Shown: in pieces, positions 40,222-49,040 of the stretch
How positions within the stretch are numbered: position 1 is the stretch's first letter
Layout: every line of letters begins with the position of its first letter
The notes under the pieces: generated by a model
What the model was told of the DNA's origin: nothing
What the model saw: the letters and a program-made list of their open reading frames with translations, nothing else
Databases searched by the model: none
Position numbers and translations under genes: made by a program
Source: Methylobacterium sp. R2-1
GTDB lineage: Bacteria > Pseudomonadota > Alphaproteobacteria > Rhizobiales > Beijerinckiaceae
Assembly: GCF_014191355.1 (NCBI RefSeq)
Contig: NZ_JACHWM010000001.1
Span: 310,001-374,000 of the forward strand
Direction of reading: 5' to 3'
DNA length: 64,000 nucleotides

Positions 40222-41450
40222 GCGTCGAGACGCTCACCTTCGGCTGCCGGCTCAACACCGTCGAGTCGGAGGTGCTGCGCGGCCATGCCGAGGTCGGCGC
40301 CGAGGGCCGCGACCTCGTCGTTGTCAACACCTGCGCGGTCACCGCCGAGGCCGGGCGGCAGGCCCGCAAGGCGATCCGCCGGCTTGCCCGCGAGCGGCCG
40401 GGCGCCGAGATCGTCGTGACCGGCTGCGGCGCCGAGGTCGAGCGCGCGCACTACGCCGAGATGCCGGAGGTGGCGCGCCTCGTCGGCAATGCCGCGAAGC
40501 TCAGGCCCGAGAGCTGGCGCGACGGTGCCGTGCCCGCGTCAGAGGACATCATGGCGGTGCGCAGGGCGGAGCCGACACGCATCGCTGCCATGAGCGGGCA
40601 CACCCGCGCCTTCGTGCCGGTTCAGAACGGCTGCGACCACCGCTGCACCTTCTGCGTCATTCCGTTCGGGCGCGGCAATTCCCGCTCGGTGCCGGTCGCC
40701 GAGGCGGTGGCTCAGGTCCGCCACATCGTCGAGCATGGCGGTTGCGAGGTGGTGCTGACCGGGGTCGATCTCACCGCCTACGGCCGCGACCTCGATCCGG
40801 ACCTGAGTCTCGGGCGCCTCGTCCGCACGATTCTCGCCGAAGTGCCGGGTCTCGCCCGCCTGCGCCTCTCATCGATCGATTCGGTGGAGGCCGATGCCGC
40901 GTTGATCGCCGCCTTCGCCGAGGAATCGCGGCTGATGCCGCACGTCCATCTCTCCCTCCAGGCGGGTGACGACCTGATCCTCAAGCGGATGAAGCGGCGC
41001 CACTCCCGGGCCGACGCGATCCGGCTCTGCGAAACCCTGCGGGACCTTCGTCCCGGCCTCGTCTTCGGCGCCGATCTGATCGCCGGGTTTCCCACGGAGA
41101 CCGAGGCGCAGTTCGCCCGCTCGCTCGACCTCGTTGAGGAATGCGGGCTGACGCATCTGCACGTCTTCCCCTACTCGCCGCGCCCCGGAACGCCCGCCGC
41201 ACGGATGCTGGCCCTGCCCGGCGACGTAATCCGTGCGCGGGCCGCGCGGCTGCGCGCGGCCGGCGCGGCGGCGCTCGCCCGACACCTCGACGGCGAGGTC
41301 GGCGCCCGCCACCGGGTGCTGACCGAACGGGGCGGGACCGGCCGGACGGAGGCGTTCACGCCGGTGCGCTTCGCTGAGGTGGTGCCGGCTGGGGAGATCC
41401 ACGACATCACCGTCGCCGGGCATGACGGACAGGTTCTGCTCGCGGCTTGA
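40218..41450 (+). CDS. mtaB: tRNA t6A37 methylthiotransferase MtaB
   Basis: A 410-residue radical SAM methylthiotransferase that converts t6A to ms2t6A at position 37 of ANN-decoding tRNAs. The N-terminal UPF0004 domain carries cysteines in FGCRLN, VNTCAVT and VTGCGAE for the second cluster. The radical SAM motif is CDHRCTFC (Cys139, 143, 146), followed by [10 protein letters not shown] and [11 protein letters not shown]. The C-terminal TRAM-like part is present. MtaB rather than MiaB is suggested by the [13 protein letters not shown] and [16 protein letters not shown] style. The GTG start overlaps the dapF stop. Confidence 0.9.
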   Translation: MSVETLTFGCRLNTVESEVLRGHAEVGAEGRDLVVVNTCAVTAEAGRQARKAIRRLARERPGAEIVVTGCGAEVERAHYAEMPEVARLVGNAAKLRPESWRDGAVPASEDIMAVRRAEPTRIAAMSGHTRAFVPVQNGCDHRCTFCVIPFGRGNSRSVPVAEAVAQVRHIVEHGGCEVVLTGVDLTAYGRDLDPDLSLGRLVRTILAEVPGLARLRLSSIDSVEADAALIAAFAEESRLMPHVHLSLQAGDDLILKRMKRRHSRADAIRLCETLRDLRPGLVFGADLIAGFPTETEAQFARSLDLVEECGLTHLHVFPYSPRPGTPAARMLALPGDVIRARAARLRAAGAAALARHLDGEVGARHRVLTERGGTGRTEAFTPVRFAEVVPAGEIHDITVAGHDGQVLLAA

Positions 41451-41483
41451 ACAGAGCCGCGCACCTCGCATCCGGGTGAGCCT

Positions 41484-42200
41484 TCAAGAGGCAGCAGCAA
41501 GGCCGCAGGCCTCCAGATCAGCCCGCATGTGCGTCGGTGCGGGCGCTTCCACAGCGATCGCCTCACGCTTCGGATAGAGGGGTAGTCTCAGACCTCGCGC
41601 ATGGAGCTGAAGCCCCGGCCCGTCCCGCCCGGCGTTTCCGTAGATCGCGTCGCCGCGGATCGGCCAGCCCATCGCCGCGCAGTGGACGCGGAGCTGGTGG
41701 GTGCGCCCCGTCACCGGTTTCAATTCAAGCCACGACAGTCCGTGCGCCCGCCCGAGCACGCGGTACAGCGTCAGCGACGGGAGCCCGGTCGGATCCGCTT
41801 TCATCCACCAGCTGCGCGGGTCGTCCGAGCGCTTGGCGAGAGGAAGATCGATGCGCCCTTCCATTTCTTCCGGGCCGCCCTCGACCAGTGCCCAGTAAGT
41901 CTTGTCGACCTTGCCGTCGGCGAACAGACGGTTCAAACGCGCGAGCGCCTTGGCGTGGCGGCCGAGTACGAGGCAGCCGGAGGTGTCGCGGTCGAGCCGG
42001 TGTGCGGCCTCCGGCCGGCGTGGCAGGCCGAAGCGCAGGCCGTCGAGATGGTCGGTCAGCGTCGGCCCGCCCTTCGGACCCGGATGCACCGGCAAACCGG
42101 CCGGCTTGTCGATGACGAGCATCAGGGCATCGCGGTAGAGCAGGGAAAGACCTATTTCCGGTCCCACGGTGTGATCCGGCACTGAAACACGGGCGTTCAT
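41484..42200 (-). CDS. RluA-family RNA pseudouridine synthase
   Basis: A 238-residue pseudouridine synthase with the catalytic-aspartate motif HRLDRDTSGCLVLGR, the opening LLYRDALMLVIDKPAGLPVHPGP, and PVTGRTHQLRVHCAAMGWPI. There is no S4 domain, and the length fits the short RluA/TruC-like group that modifies rRNA or tRNA; the exact target cannot be told. It is divergent from ftsY. Confidence 0.88.
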   Translation of the reverse strand: MNARVSVPDHTVGPEIGLSLLYRDALMLVIDKPAGLPVHPGPKGGPTLTDHLDGLRFGLPRRPEAAHRLDRDTSGCLVLGRHAKALARLNRLFADGKVDKTYWALVEGGPEEMEGRIDLPLAKRSDDPRSWWMKADPTGLPSLTLYRVLGRAHGLSWLELKPVTGRTHQLRVHCAAMGWPIRGDAIYGNAGRDGPGLQLHARGLRLPLYPKREAIAVEAPAPTHMRADLEACGLAAAS

Positions 42201-42271
42201 GCCTCACGGGCTAGAATGCCGGATCGTCGCGGGCAAGGCTGGGTCAGGCAAGTTTCGAGCAAGGAACTGGG

Positions 42272-43735
42272 ATGAGCGACGACGAGAAGCCCGGCTGGTT
42301 CGGACGCCTGTTCGGGCGAAAGGGCACGCCCGAGGTGAGGCCTGCCGAACAGGGGCCCGCCGAGGACAAGCCGGCCGAGGATGGGCCGACTGGGGAGCCG
42401 GTCACGCCGGACCCACTGTCGCCGGCCTCCGAATCCGAAGGTCAGCCCGACTTTGCCACTGCTGCGGACGACGTGTCTCACGTGCCGCCGCCGGTCAGTG
42501 AGCCGGCTCCGGACGATCCCGACAAGAATCGCATCCCCGACGAGTTGGAGGGCGCAGACCTCCAGCCGGAGCCTCAGCCGCCTTCGGAAGAGGTGCCGCA
42601 ACCGGATGAGGCGACGGCAGAGGCGGACGTCCCGACCGCCGCGACCGATCCGGCGGAGAAGCGGAACTGGTGGTCGCGCCTGACCGGCGGCGAGCCGGAG
42701 GAGGCCGTGCCGACCGAGGCACAGCCTCCCGCCGAGGCCGACATCCAGCCCGTCGATACGGCTGCGGCGCTCGCAAGTGATGCGGTCTCCGGCGCCGCCG
42801 AAGGCACGGAAAAGCAGGGCTGGTGGTCGCGGCTCACGGCCGGAATGCGGCGCACCTCGTCCGCCCTGTCCGACCGGGTGACGGGCCTGTTCACCAAGCG
42901 CAAGCTCGACGCCACTACCCTCGAGGATCTGGAGGACGCGCTGATCCAGGCCGATTTCGGCGTGGAGACGGCGATGCGCATGTCGGAGGCGGTCGGCAAG
43001 GGCCGCTACGAGAAGGGCATCTCGCCCGATGAGGTACGCGCCATCCTGGCCACCGAGATCGAGCGGGCGCTGGAGCCGGTGGCGACACCGATCGCCATCG
43101 ACTCTTCGAAGAAGCCCTACGTGATCCTGACGGTCGGCGTGAACGGCGCCGGCAAGACGACGACGATCGGAAAGCTCTCACTCAAGTTCAAGGCGGAAGG
43201 CCGCAGCGTCATGCTGGCGGCGGGCGACACCTTTCGCGCGGCGGCGATCGAGCAGCTTCGCGTCTGGGGCGAGCGCACCAACACCCCCGTCATCAGCCGC
43301 GCGCAGGGGTCGGACGCGGCGGGGCTCGCCTTCGACGCCTTCAAGGAGGCGCGGGAGAACGGCACCGATGTACTGCTGATCGACACCGCCGGGCGCCTGC
43401 AGAACAAGGCGGGGCTGATGGCGGAGCTGGAAAAGATCGTCCGCGTCATCCGAAAGATCGACCCGGAGGCACCTCACGCCACTCTGCTGGTGCTCGACGC
43501 GACCGTCGGCCAGAACGCGCTGAGCCAGGTCGAGCTGTTCTCGCAGGCCGCACCCGTGTCCGGCCTCGTGATGACGAAGCTCGACGGAACCGCGCGGGGC
43601 GGTATTCTGGTGGCACTCGCCGCGAAGTTCGGCCTGCCCGTGCATTTCATTGGGGTCGGCGAGGGCGTGGAGGACCTGGAGCCGTTCGCCGCGCGGGATT
43701 TCGCCAGGGCGATCACCGGTCTTCCCAAGGAGTAA
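42272..43735 (+). CDS. ftsY: Signal recognition particle receptor FtsY
   Basis: FtsY docks SRP-bound ribosomes at the membrane. In this 487-residue protein the first 180 or so residues form an acidic, Pro/Glu-rich A domain that contains repeated WW-S-RLT segments ([18 protein letters not shown]), probably membrane-contact elements. The N domain is followed by the G domain with [14 protein letters not shown] (from about residue 289), DTAGRLQN and [10 protein letters not shown]. It is followed by yciB. Confidence 0.95.
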   Translation: MSDDEKPGWFGRLFGRKGTPEVRPAEQGPAEDKPAEDGPTGEPVTPDPLSPASESEGQPDFATAADDVSHVPPPVSEPAPDDPDKNRIPDELEGADLQPEPQPPSEEVPQPDEATAEADVPTAATDPAEKRNWWSRLTGGEPEEAVPTEAQPPAEADIQPVDTAAALASDAVSGAAEGTEKQGWWSRLTAGMRRTSSALSDRVTGLFTKRKLDATTLEDLEDALIQADFGVETAMRMSEAVGKGRYEKGISPDEVRAILATEIERALEPVATPIAIDSSKKPYVILTVGVNGAGKTTTIGKLSLKFKAEGRSVMLAAGDTFRAAAIEQLRVWGERTNTPVISRAQGSDAAGLAFDAFKEARENGTDVLLIDTAGRLQNKAGLMAELEKIVRVIRKIDPEAPHATLLVLDATVGQNALSQVELFSQAAPVSGLVMTKLDGTARGGILVALAAKFGLPVHFIGVGEGVEDLEPFAARDFARAITGLPKE

Positions 43736-43778
43736 CCGATTGCCCGCTGCCCCCTCCGAGTCTTGTGAGAATTTCAGC

Positions 43779-44399
43779 ATGAAGGTCGAGAGCGTTCCGC
43801 CGCGCCGGCATCTGCCGCCGCTCCTCAAGCTGGCGCTGGAGGTGGGCCCGCTCGCGGTGTTCTTCTTCAGCAACGCCTATGCCGAGCGCTTCGGCGTGGG
43901 CGCGGAGAGCAAGCTGTTCGTGGCGACCGGTGTGTTCATCGTCGCCACGACCATCGCGCTCGGCGTGCACTTCGCCCTGTTACGGCGGCTGCCGATCATG
44001 CCGCTCGTGTCCGGCGTCGTGGTCCTCGTGTTCGGCGGCCTGACGCTGGCGCTTCAGGACAAGACCTTCATCATGATGAAGCCGACCATCGTGAACACGC
44101 TGTTCGGCCTCGTGCTGCTCGGCGGCCTTGCCTTCAACAAGTCGCTGCTCTCGGTCGTGCTCGACAGCATGTTCGCGCTCACCGATGAGGGCTGGCGCAA
44201 GCTTACCTTCCGCTGGGGCCTGTTCTTCCTCGCGCTGGCCGTCATCAACGAGGTCGTCTGGCGGACGCAGACGGAGGATTTCTGGGTGAGCTTCAAGGTG
44301 TTCGGCATCATGCCGCTCACCATCGCCTTTGCGCTCGCGCAGACGCCGCTGCTGCTGCGCCATGAGCGCAAGGACGAGGCCGGCGCGAAGGTCGGCTGA
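43779..44399 (+). CDS. yciB: Septation protein A / YciB family
   Basis: A 206-residue inner-membrane protein of the IspZ/YciB family with five or six hydrophobic segments. Typical are [37 protein letters not shown] and a conserved [16 protein letters not shown]. It affects cell-envelope shape and septation in other proteobacteria. I chose the ATG at 43779; a TTG at 43740 directly behind ftsY would add 13 residues. Co-transcription with ftsY is common in alphaproteobacteria. Confidence 0.88.
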   Translation: MKVESVPPRRHLPPLLKLALEVGPLAVFFFSNAYAERFGVGAESKLFVATGVFIVATTIALGVHFALLRRLPIMPLVSGVVVLVFGGLTLALQDKTFIMMKPTIVNTLFGLVLLGGLAFNKSLLSVVLDSMFALTDEGWRKLTFRWGLFFLALAVINEVVWRTQTEDFWVSFKVFGIMPLTIAFALAQTPLLLRHERKDEAGAKVG

Positions 44400-44405
44400 T
44401 CGGCT

Positions 44406-45266
44406 TCAGCCGATCCGCCGCGGCATCCGGAACGGCAGCATCAGCCGCACCAATGGGTTGCGAAAGCGCTTGAGCGAGAGGCTCTCGTGCACCGGCTGCA
44501 CCGCCTCGCCGTCGAGGGTCGAGGCGAGCAGCGAGCGGGCGTAGAACGGCGTGTCCTCGAAGGTGCGGATCACCTGCGCGCGCGCGTCGTCGCTGCGGGT
44601 CGCACGCGGCATCCGCCAGAGGGTGGTGGACGGCAGGGCGGCCGCGAGCGGCGGGCGCATCTCGCGGCGGGTGCCGTCGGCGTCAAAACGCAGCGTCAGG
44701 TTCTGGCCGCTGCCATCGCTCCGGCGCACGTCGTAGAGGATGGCCGAGCCGCGCTTGAGCGGCGCACGGCACCAGGTCCAGTCGGTGAACGCCTCCTCCA
44801 GAGCACCGTCGCCGTCGTTGGTGTCGTGGTAGCCGCTGCCGCGCCAGGAGAGGGCGGGCGCCGAAAACTCCGCCTCGACCTCGCAATCGGGCGCCATCGG
44901 CCACCAGCGGTGCAGGCCGTGCGCGTCGAGGGTGAAGGGCTGCGCGGTCAGCGCCTTCGGCCGTACCCGCACCGTGCCGCGCACGGCGCGCGGGATCGGC
45001 GCGGAAAGCTCGTCGAGGCGAATCGTCAGCACGCTGCCGTCCCATTCGAGCGAGGACGGCCCGAGGCTGAAGCTCGCGGCGTCGCGTGACAGGGCGGCGG
45101 CGTTGCGCTCGGTCATGGCGAAGCGATTCGCCCGCTCGCCGTAGAGCACGACGTTGACGGCGCAGTGGGCGAACGGGTCGCGCTTCGCGTCCCACCGGTA
45201 ATACGGCGAGAACACGCTGCCGATGAACGCGATGACGGTGAGCCCCTGGCGCCCGTCCGCGCTCAC
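44406..45266 (-). CDS. crtC: Hydroxyneurosporene synthase / carotenoid 1,2-hydratase CrtC
   Basis: CrtC adds water to the psi end of neurosporene or lycopene in the spirilloxanthin pathway. The frame shows VIAFIGSVFSPYYRW, CAVNVVLYG, AMTERN, WDGSVLTIRLDE, HRWWPMAPDCEVEAEF and GSGYHDTNDGD, all typical. The GTG at 45266 overlaps the crtD stop as GTGA and gives 286 residues. However, the family N-terminal motif GGYVWWYVDA lies in frame upstream of this GTG, inside the crtD 3' end, with no usual start codon to include it. The real start is therefore uncertain. Confidence 0.85.
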   Translation of the reverse strand: MSADGRQGLTVIAFIGSVFSPYYRWDAKRDPFAHCAVNVVLYGERANRFAMTERNAAALSRDAASFSLGPSSLEWDGSVLTIRLDELSAPIPRAVRGTVRVRPKALTAQPFTLDAHGLHRWWPMAPDCEVEAEFSAPALSWRGSGYHDTNDGDGALEEAFTDWTWCRAPLKRGSAILYDVRRSDGSGQNLTLRFDADGTRREMRPPLAAALPSTTLWRMPRATRSDDARAQVIRTFEDTPFYARSLLASTLDGEAVQPVHESLSLKRFRNPLVRLMLPFRMPRRIG

Positions 45267-46801
45267 TGCATCGACGTACCACCAGACGTAGCCGCCTTGC
45301 GCGACCGCGCCGTCGAATCGAGGTCCGCGCGCAGTGCCGCCGCCGCGAGCCGGCCCGATTGCGCCGCCATCGGCACGCCCGGTCCCGGATGTATGCTCCC
45401 CCCCGCGAGGTAGAGCCCCGGCACCCGCGTCCGCGCCCCCGGCCGCTTGAAGGTCGCCGTCCAGCCGTGCGAGGCCCGGCCGTAAAGGGCGCCCCCCGTC
45501 CCCGGAAACAGCCCCGCGAAGTCGCGCGGTGTCGTGACCGTCGCCGGTCCCGTCGGCTCCAGGATGAGGCCGCAGTCCGAGAGCTTGCGAAGGATGTTCG
45601 TCTCGCATGCAGCGATCTCCCGAGGAGCGAGGGGGCGTTCCCCGCCATCGGCCGGGGCGTTGACGAGGAGGAGCAGGCGTTCCGGACCGTCCGGTGCCGA
45701 ATCGCCGTCGCCGTCCCGGTCCTGGGCACAGACGTAGACGGTCGGGTCCGGCGGCAGGCGGCGTCCGCGCAGGATCGTGTCGAACTCCGCCCGGTAATCG
45801 GCGGAGAAGAATACGGTGTGGTGGGCGAGGCCGAAGCCCGTCGCCCGCGCCGTCAGGCAAGAGGTCACGGCCGAGAGCGAGCGTTCGCGGGGCGGGACCC
45901 GGTCGCCGGCAGGGGTCGCATCGGGGCCGAGCAGGCCCACGCCGAGGGCCGCCACGTCCGCATTGGCGATCACCGCGTCGGCAGCGATGCGCTCGCCATC
46001 GGCCAGTTCCACCCCCGTGATGCGGCCACTCGTGGTCACGATTCGCGCCACGTTCGCGCCGGTGCGGATCCTGCCGCCCTGCCGCTCCACCAAGTCGGCG
46101 ACGACGCCCGCGAGGCGGCTCAATCCGCCCTCGACGGTCCAGACGCCGGTCTGTTCGACATGGGCGACCAGCATCAGCGTGGCCGGCGCCTCGAACGGTG
46201 AGGCACCGCAATAGGTGGCGTAGCGACCGAAGAGCTGACGCAGGCGCTGATCGCGAAAGTACTCGCCGAGCGCCGACCACAGGGTCGCGAAGGGCTGGAT
46301 GCGCCAGAGGCTGCCGATCCCGGACAGGCCGACGCGCTGGGCAAGATCGACCGGGCTCGGCCGGTCGGCGCGGATGAACGGCCCCTCCAGCGTGTGGTAG
46401 ACCTCGGCCGCGCGGGCGCAGAAGCGGCGATAGCCCTCCGCCTCCCGTGTGCCCGCGAAGGCGCCGATGGCGTCGGCGGAAGCGGCGACATCGGCGAACA
46501 GGTCGAGTCGCTCGCGCTCGTTCCAGGCGTGCCGGGCGAGCAGCGAGGCCGGCCTCAGCCCGATCTCCGCCTCGAGGTGCGTGCCGGCCTCAGTAAAGAG
46601 CTCGTCGAAGACCCAGCGCATGGTGAAGACGGTCGGCCCCGCCTCGACCCGCACCCCTCCGACAGGCACGGAGCGCATCTTGCCGCCGACCGCGGCAGCG
46701 CGTTCCAGCACCGTCACGTCGAGACCGGCTGCGGCCAGACTCAGCGCGGCGGCGAGCCCCCCGATGCCGGCGCCGATCACGATGACGCGCTTCTCCGCCA
46801 C
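45263..46801 (-). CDS. crtD: Carotenoid 3,4-desaturase (methoxyneurosporene dehydrogenase) CrtD
   Basis: CrtD is an FAD-dependent desaturase that introduces the 3,4 double bond in hydroxylated or methoxylated carotenoids. The 512-residue protein starts with the dinucleotide-binding motif VIVIGAGIGGLAAAL and has GGMxxVTEGGL-like WTVEGGLSRLAG. The C-terminal FAD motif is YLAGGSIHPGPGVPMA, standard for CrtI-type enzymes. I chose the GTG at 46801; the ATG at 46861 lies in the middle of the PpsR-type palindrome and is an unlikely start. It is transcribed divergently from crtE and followed by crtC. Confidence 0.9.
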   Translation of the reverse strand: MAEKRVIVIGAGIGGLAAALSLAAAGLDVTVLERAAAVGGKMRSVPVGGVRVEAGPTVFTMRWVFDELFTEAGTHLEAEIGLRPASLLARHAWNERERLDLFADVAASADAIGAFAGTREAEGYRRFCARAAEVYHTLEGPFIRADRPSPVDLAQRVGLSGIGSLWRIQPFATLWSALGEYFRDQRLRQLFGRYATYCGASPFEAPATLMLVAHVEQTGVWTVEGGLSRLAGVVADLVERQGGRIRTGANVARIVTTSGRITGVELADGERIAADAVIANADVAALGVGLLGPDATPAGDRVPPRERSLSAVTSCLTARATGFGLAHHTVFFSADYRAEFDTILRGRRLPPDPTVYVCAQDRDGDGDSAPDGPERLLLLVNAPADGGERPLAPREIAACETNILRKLSDCGLILEPTGPATVTTPRDFAGLFPGTGGALYGRASHGWTATFKRPGARTRVPGLYLAGGSIHPGPGVPMAAQSGRLAAAALRADLDSTARSRKAATSGGTSMQ

Positions 46802-46850
46802 GACCCGCTCACTTTTCCCTCGGCATCGACGTTGATCCGAGCCGCCAACA

Positions 46851-46870
46851 GTGTCAATCATAGTTGACAC
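46851..46870. promoter_or_regulatory. PpsR/CrtJ operator between crtD and crtE
   Basis: GTGTCAATCATAGTTGACAC contains TGT-N12-ACA, the site bound by the photosynthesis repressor PpsR/CrtJ. Each arm also reads TTGACA facing outward, so one palindrome covers the likely -35 elements of both divergent operons. Confidence 0.85.
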
Positions 46871-46907
46871 ATGAGCAAGACAACATGAATTGACGCGGGA
46901 GGGCGCC

Positions 46908-47774
46908 ATGGATGTCGGAAGGCGGATCGAGACAGGGCTGGACGTGGCAGTCTCGCACGCGGAGGCACCGGGCGCGCCGCCACGGCTCGCCGAGGCCATC
47001 CGTTACGCCGTTTTCCCCGGCGGTCACCGAATCCGTCCGCGCCTCTGCATCGCCGTGGCACGGGCCTGCGGCGACGATGACCCCGCCACGTCCGATGCTG
47101 CGGCGGCGGCGATCGAGCTGCTGCACTGCGCCTCCCTCGTTCACGACGACCTGCCCTGCTTCGACGACGCGCCGATGCGTCGCCAGAAGCCGTCAGTCCA
47201 CGCCGCCTTCGGTGTCCCGCTCGCGGTTCTCACCGGCGACGCGCTGATCGTCGCCGCCTTCGAGACGCTGGCGCGGGGCGCTGCCCGCTCACCGGCTCGA
47301 CTCGCCTCTCTCGTCGGGCTCGTCGCCCGCGCCGTCGGCTCGCCGTCGGGCATCGTCGCCGGACAAGCCTGGGAATCCGAGCCGCATGTCGATCTGGTCG
47401 AGTACCAGCAGGCCAAGACCGGGGCGCTGTTCGCCGCCGCGACCGTCACGGGCGCCGCGGCGGCGGGCGCCGCGCCCTTGCCCTGGCGCCTGCTCGGCGA
47501 ATGCCTCGGCGAGGCCTACCAAGTCGCCGACGACCTTCGCGACGTGGCCTGCCGCCAGGAGGAGATCGGCAAGCCTGCCGGTCGCGACGCGACCCTCGGG
47601 CGCCCGAACGCCGCCGCCCTGCTGGGGATGGGCGGCGCCCTGGAGCGGCTCAGGCGGCTGACACGGGAGGCGATCGAGGTGATTCCGGCCTGCCCTGGGC
47701 AAGCCGCGATGCGTGCCGAGATCGAGGCGCAGACGCGCCTGTTCCTGCCCGCCTCGCTGCGCGAAGCGGCCTGA
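46908..47774 (+). CDS. crtE: Geranylgeranyl diphosphate synthase CrtE
   Basis: CrtE makes the C20 precursor of carotenoids and of the bacteriochlorophyll tail. The 288-residue prenyltransferase has FPGGHRIRPRL, the first aspartate-rich motif HDDLPCFDDAPMRR, GDALIVAAFE, and the second motif VADDLRD. GGAGGG lies just before the ATG at 46908. It opens the crtEF-bchCXYZ-puf cluster and is divergent from crtD over the PpsR palindrome. Confidence 0.93.
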   Translation: MDVGRRIETGLDVAVSHAEAPGAPPRLAEAIRYAVFPGGHRIRPRLCIAVARACGDDDPATSDAAAAAIELLHCASLVHDDLPCFDDAPMRRQKPSVHAAFGVPLAVLTGDALIVAAFETLARGAARSPARLASLVGLVARAVGSPSGIVAGQAWESEPHVDLVEYQQAKTGALFAAATVTGAAAAGAAPLPWRLLGECLGEAYQVADDLRDVACRQEEIGKPAGRDATLGRPNAAALLGMGGALERLRRLTREAIEVIPACPGQAAMRAEIEAQTRLFLPASLREAA

Positions 47775-47796
47775 GCTCACCGTGCCGCCCGGTGCG

Positions 47797-48936
47797 ATGA
47801 CGGAGACCGGACCGGCGTCGCGGCATCCCGGCTGGCGCGAGCGCTGGCTCGCCCTGCGCAACCGACTGGTGGCCTCGCCTGGCTTCCAGCGCTGGGCCGC
47901 CGGCTTTCCGCTTACCCGCCGGATCGCGCGCCGCAACACGCGGGCCCTGTTCGATCTCTGCGCCGGCTTCGTCTACGCGCAGGTGCTGTTCGCCTGCGTT
48001 CGGCTCGACCTGTTCGGATTGCTGCGGGACGGCCCGCTCACCCCGGACACCATCGCCCGCCGGATCGGCCTGTCTCCGGAGCGAAGCCTGACCCTGCTGA
48101 GAGCCGCGGCCTCGCTCGGCCTGATCGCGCGGCTGCCCGACGGCCGTTTCGCGCTCGCCGATCTCGGCGCGGCGCTGATCGGCAATCCCTCGATCGCCCT
48201 GATGATCGAGCATCACGCGATGCTCTACGCGGATCTGGCCGACCCCGTCGCCCTGCTGCGCGATGAGGCGGGTCCCACCCGGCTCGCCGGCTACTGGCCC
48301 TATGCCGATACCGGGAACGCCACGCCGGTCGGCCCCGAATCGGTCGCCGCCTATAGCGGGCTGATGGCGGCTTCGCAGGCGCTGATCGCGGGCGATGTTC
48401 TCGATGCGCTGCCGCTCGGCGGCCGGACCTGCCTGATGGATGTCGGGGGTGGGGAGGGCGTCTTCCTGGCCCACGCCGCCCGCCGTCACCCGAATCTGGC
48501 GCTGCGCCTGCTCGACCTGCCCCTGGTCGCCGAACGGGCTGAGGCGCGGCTCGCGGCCGAGGGACTCGGCGGCCGTGTCGCCTGCTTCGGCCAAACCTTC
48601 CTCGACGCTCCACTGCCGCGGGGCGCCGACGCCATCACTCTGGTGCGGGTGGTCCACGACCACGACGACGCCAGGGCCATGGCGCTCCTGCGCGCGGTTC
48701 ACGCGGCGCTGCCGCCCGGCGGTCTCCTCGCGATCGCGGAACCGCTCGCCGGTACGGCCGGGGCCGAGCCCGTCGGCGACGCCTATTTCGGATTCTACCT
48801 CCTCGCGATGGGCAGCGGGCGGCCGCGCCGGCTGGAGGAACTGTCCGACATGCTCGCGCAGGCCGGATTTTCACGCATTCGCGAGGAAGCGACCCGGCGC
48901 CCCCTCCTGGCGCGCCTTCTCACTGCCATCCGATGA
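47797..48936 (+). CDS. crtF: Hydroxyneurosporene O-methyltransferase CrtF
   Basis: CrtF methylates the 1-hydroxyl of carotenoids from S-adenosylmethionine, giving the 1-methoxy groups of spirilloxanthin. The 379-residue protein has an N-terminal dimerisation/winged-helix part and a Rossmann methyltransferase domain with LMDVGGGEGVFLAHAA, VRVVHDHDD and the C-terminal LLAIAEPLAGT. I chose the ATG at 47797; a GTG at 47782, eight bases after the crtE stop, is an alternative. It lies in its usual place between crtE and bchC. Confidence 0.9.
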   Translation: MTETGPASRHPGWRERWLALRNRLVASPGFQRWAAGFPLTRRIARRNTRALFDLCAGFVYAQVLFACVRLDLFGLLRDGPLTPDTIARRIGLSPERSLTLLRAAASLGLIARLPDGRFALADLGAALIGNPSIALMIEHHAMLYADLADPVALLRDEAGPTRLAGYWPYADTGNATPVGPESVAAYSGLMAASQALIAGDVLDALPLGGRTCLMDVGGGEGVFLAHAARRHPNLALRLLDLPLVAERAEARLAAEGLGGRVACFGQTFLDAPLPRGADAITLVRVVHDHDDARAMALLRAVHAALPPGGLLAIAEPLAGTAGAEPVGDAYFGFYLLAMGSGRPRRLEELSDMLAQAGFSRIREEATRRPLLARLLTAIR

Positions 48937-48968
48937 ACAAATCGTAATCATCGCTTGACGTAGAAAAG

Positions 48969-48986
48969 TGTCTATCTAGGATGACA
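48969..48986. promoter_or_regulatory. PpsR/CrtJ operator upstream of bchC
   Basis: TGTCTATCTAGGATGACA is a TGT-N12-ACA palindrome about 55 bases before the bchC start. A TTGACG at 48955-48960 could serve as the -35 element, placing the box over the -10 region. In purple bacteria bchC commonly has its own PpsR-controlled promoter. Confidence 0.8.
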
Positions 48987-49040
48987 CATCGCGAACCTGC
49001 AGCCCGCGGGTTCGCAAACAGCACGGGGCGGAGACAGGAC

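Noticed and set aside
44398..44413. Hairpin GATCGGCT/AGCCGATC between yciB and crtC as a terminator
   Set aside because: The loop is only two bases if fully paired, there is no T-run, and half of it is crtC coding sequence.
45267..46280. In-frame upstream extension of crtC of over 300 codons inside crtD
   Set aside because: Most of it is an Arg/Gly/Pro-rich shadow of crtD. Only the last 20 or so codons before 45266 look like CrtC, and these are discussed separately.
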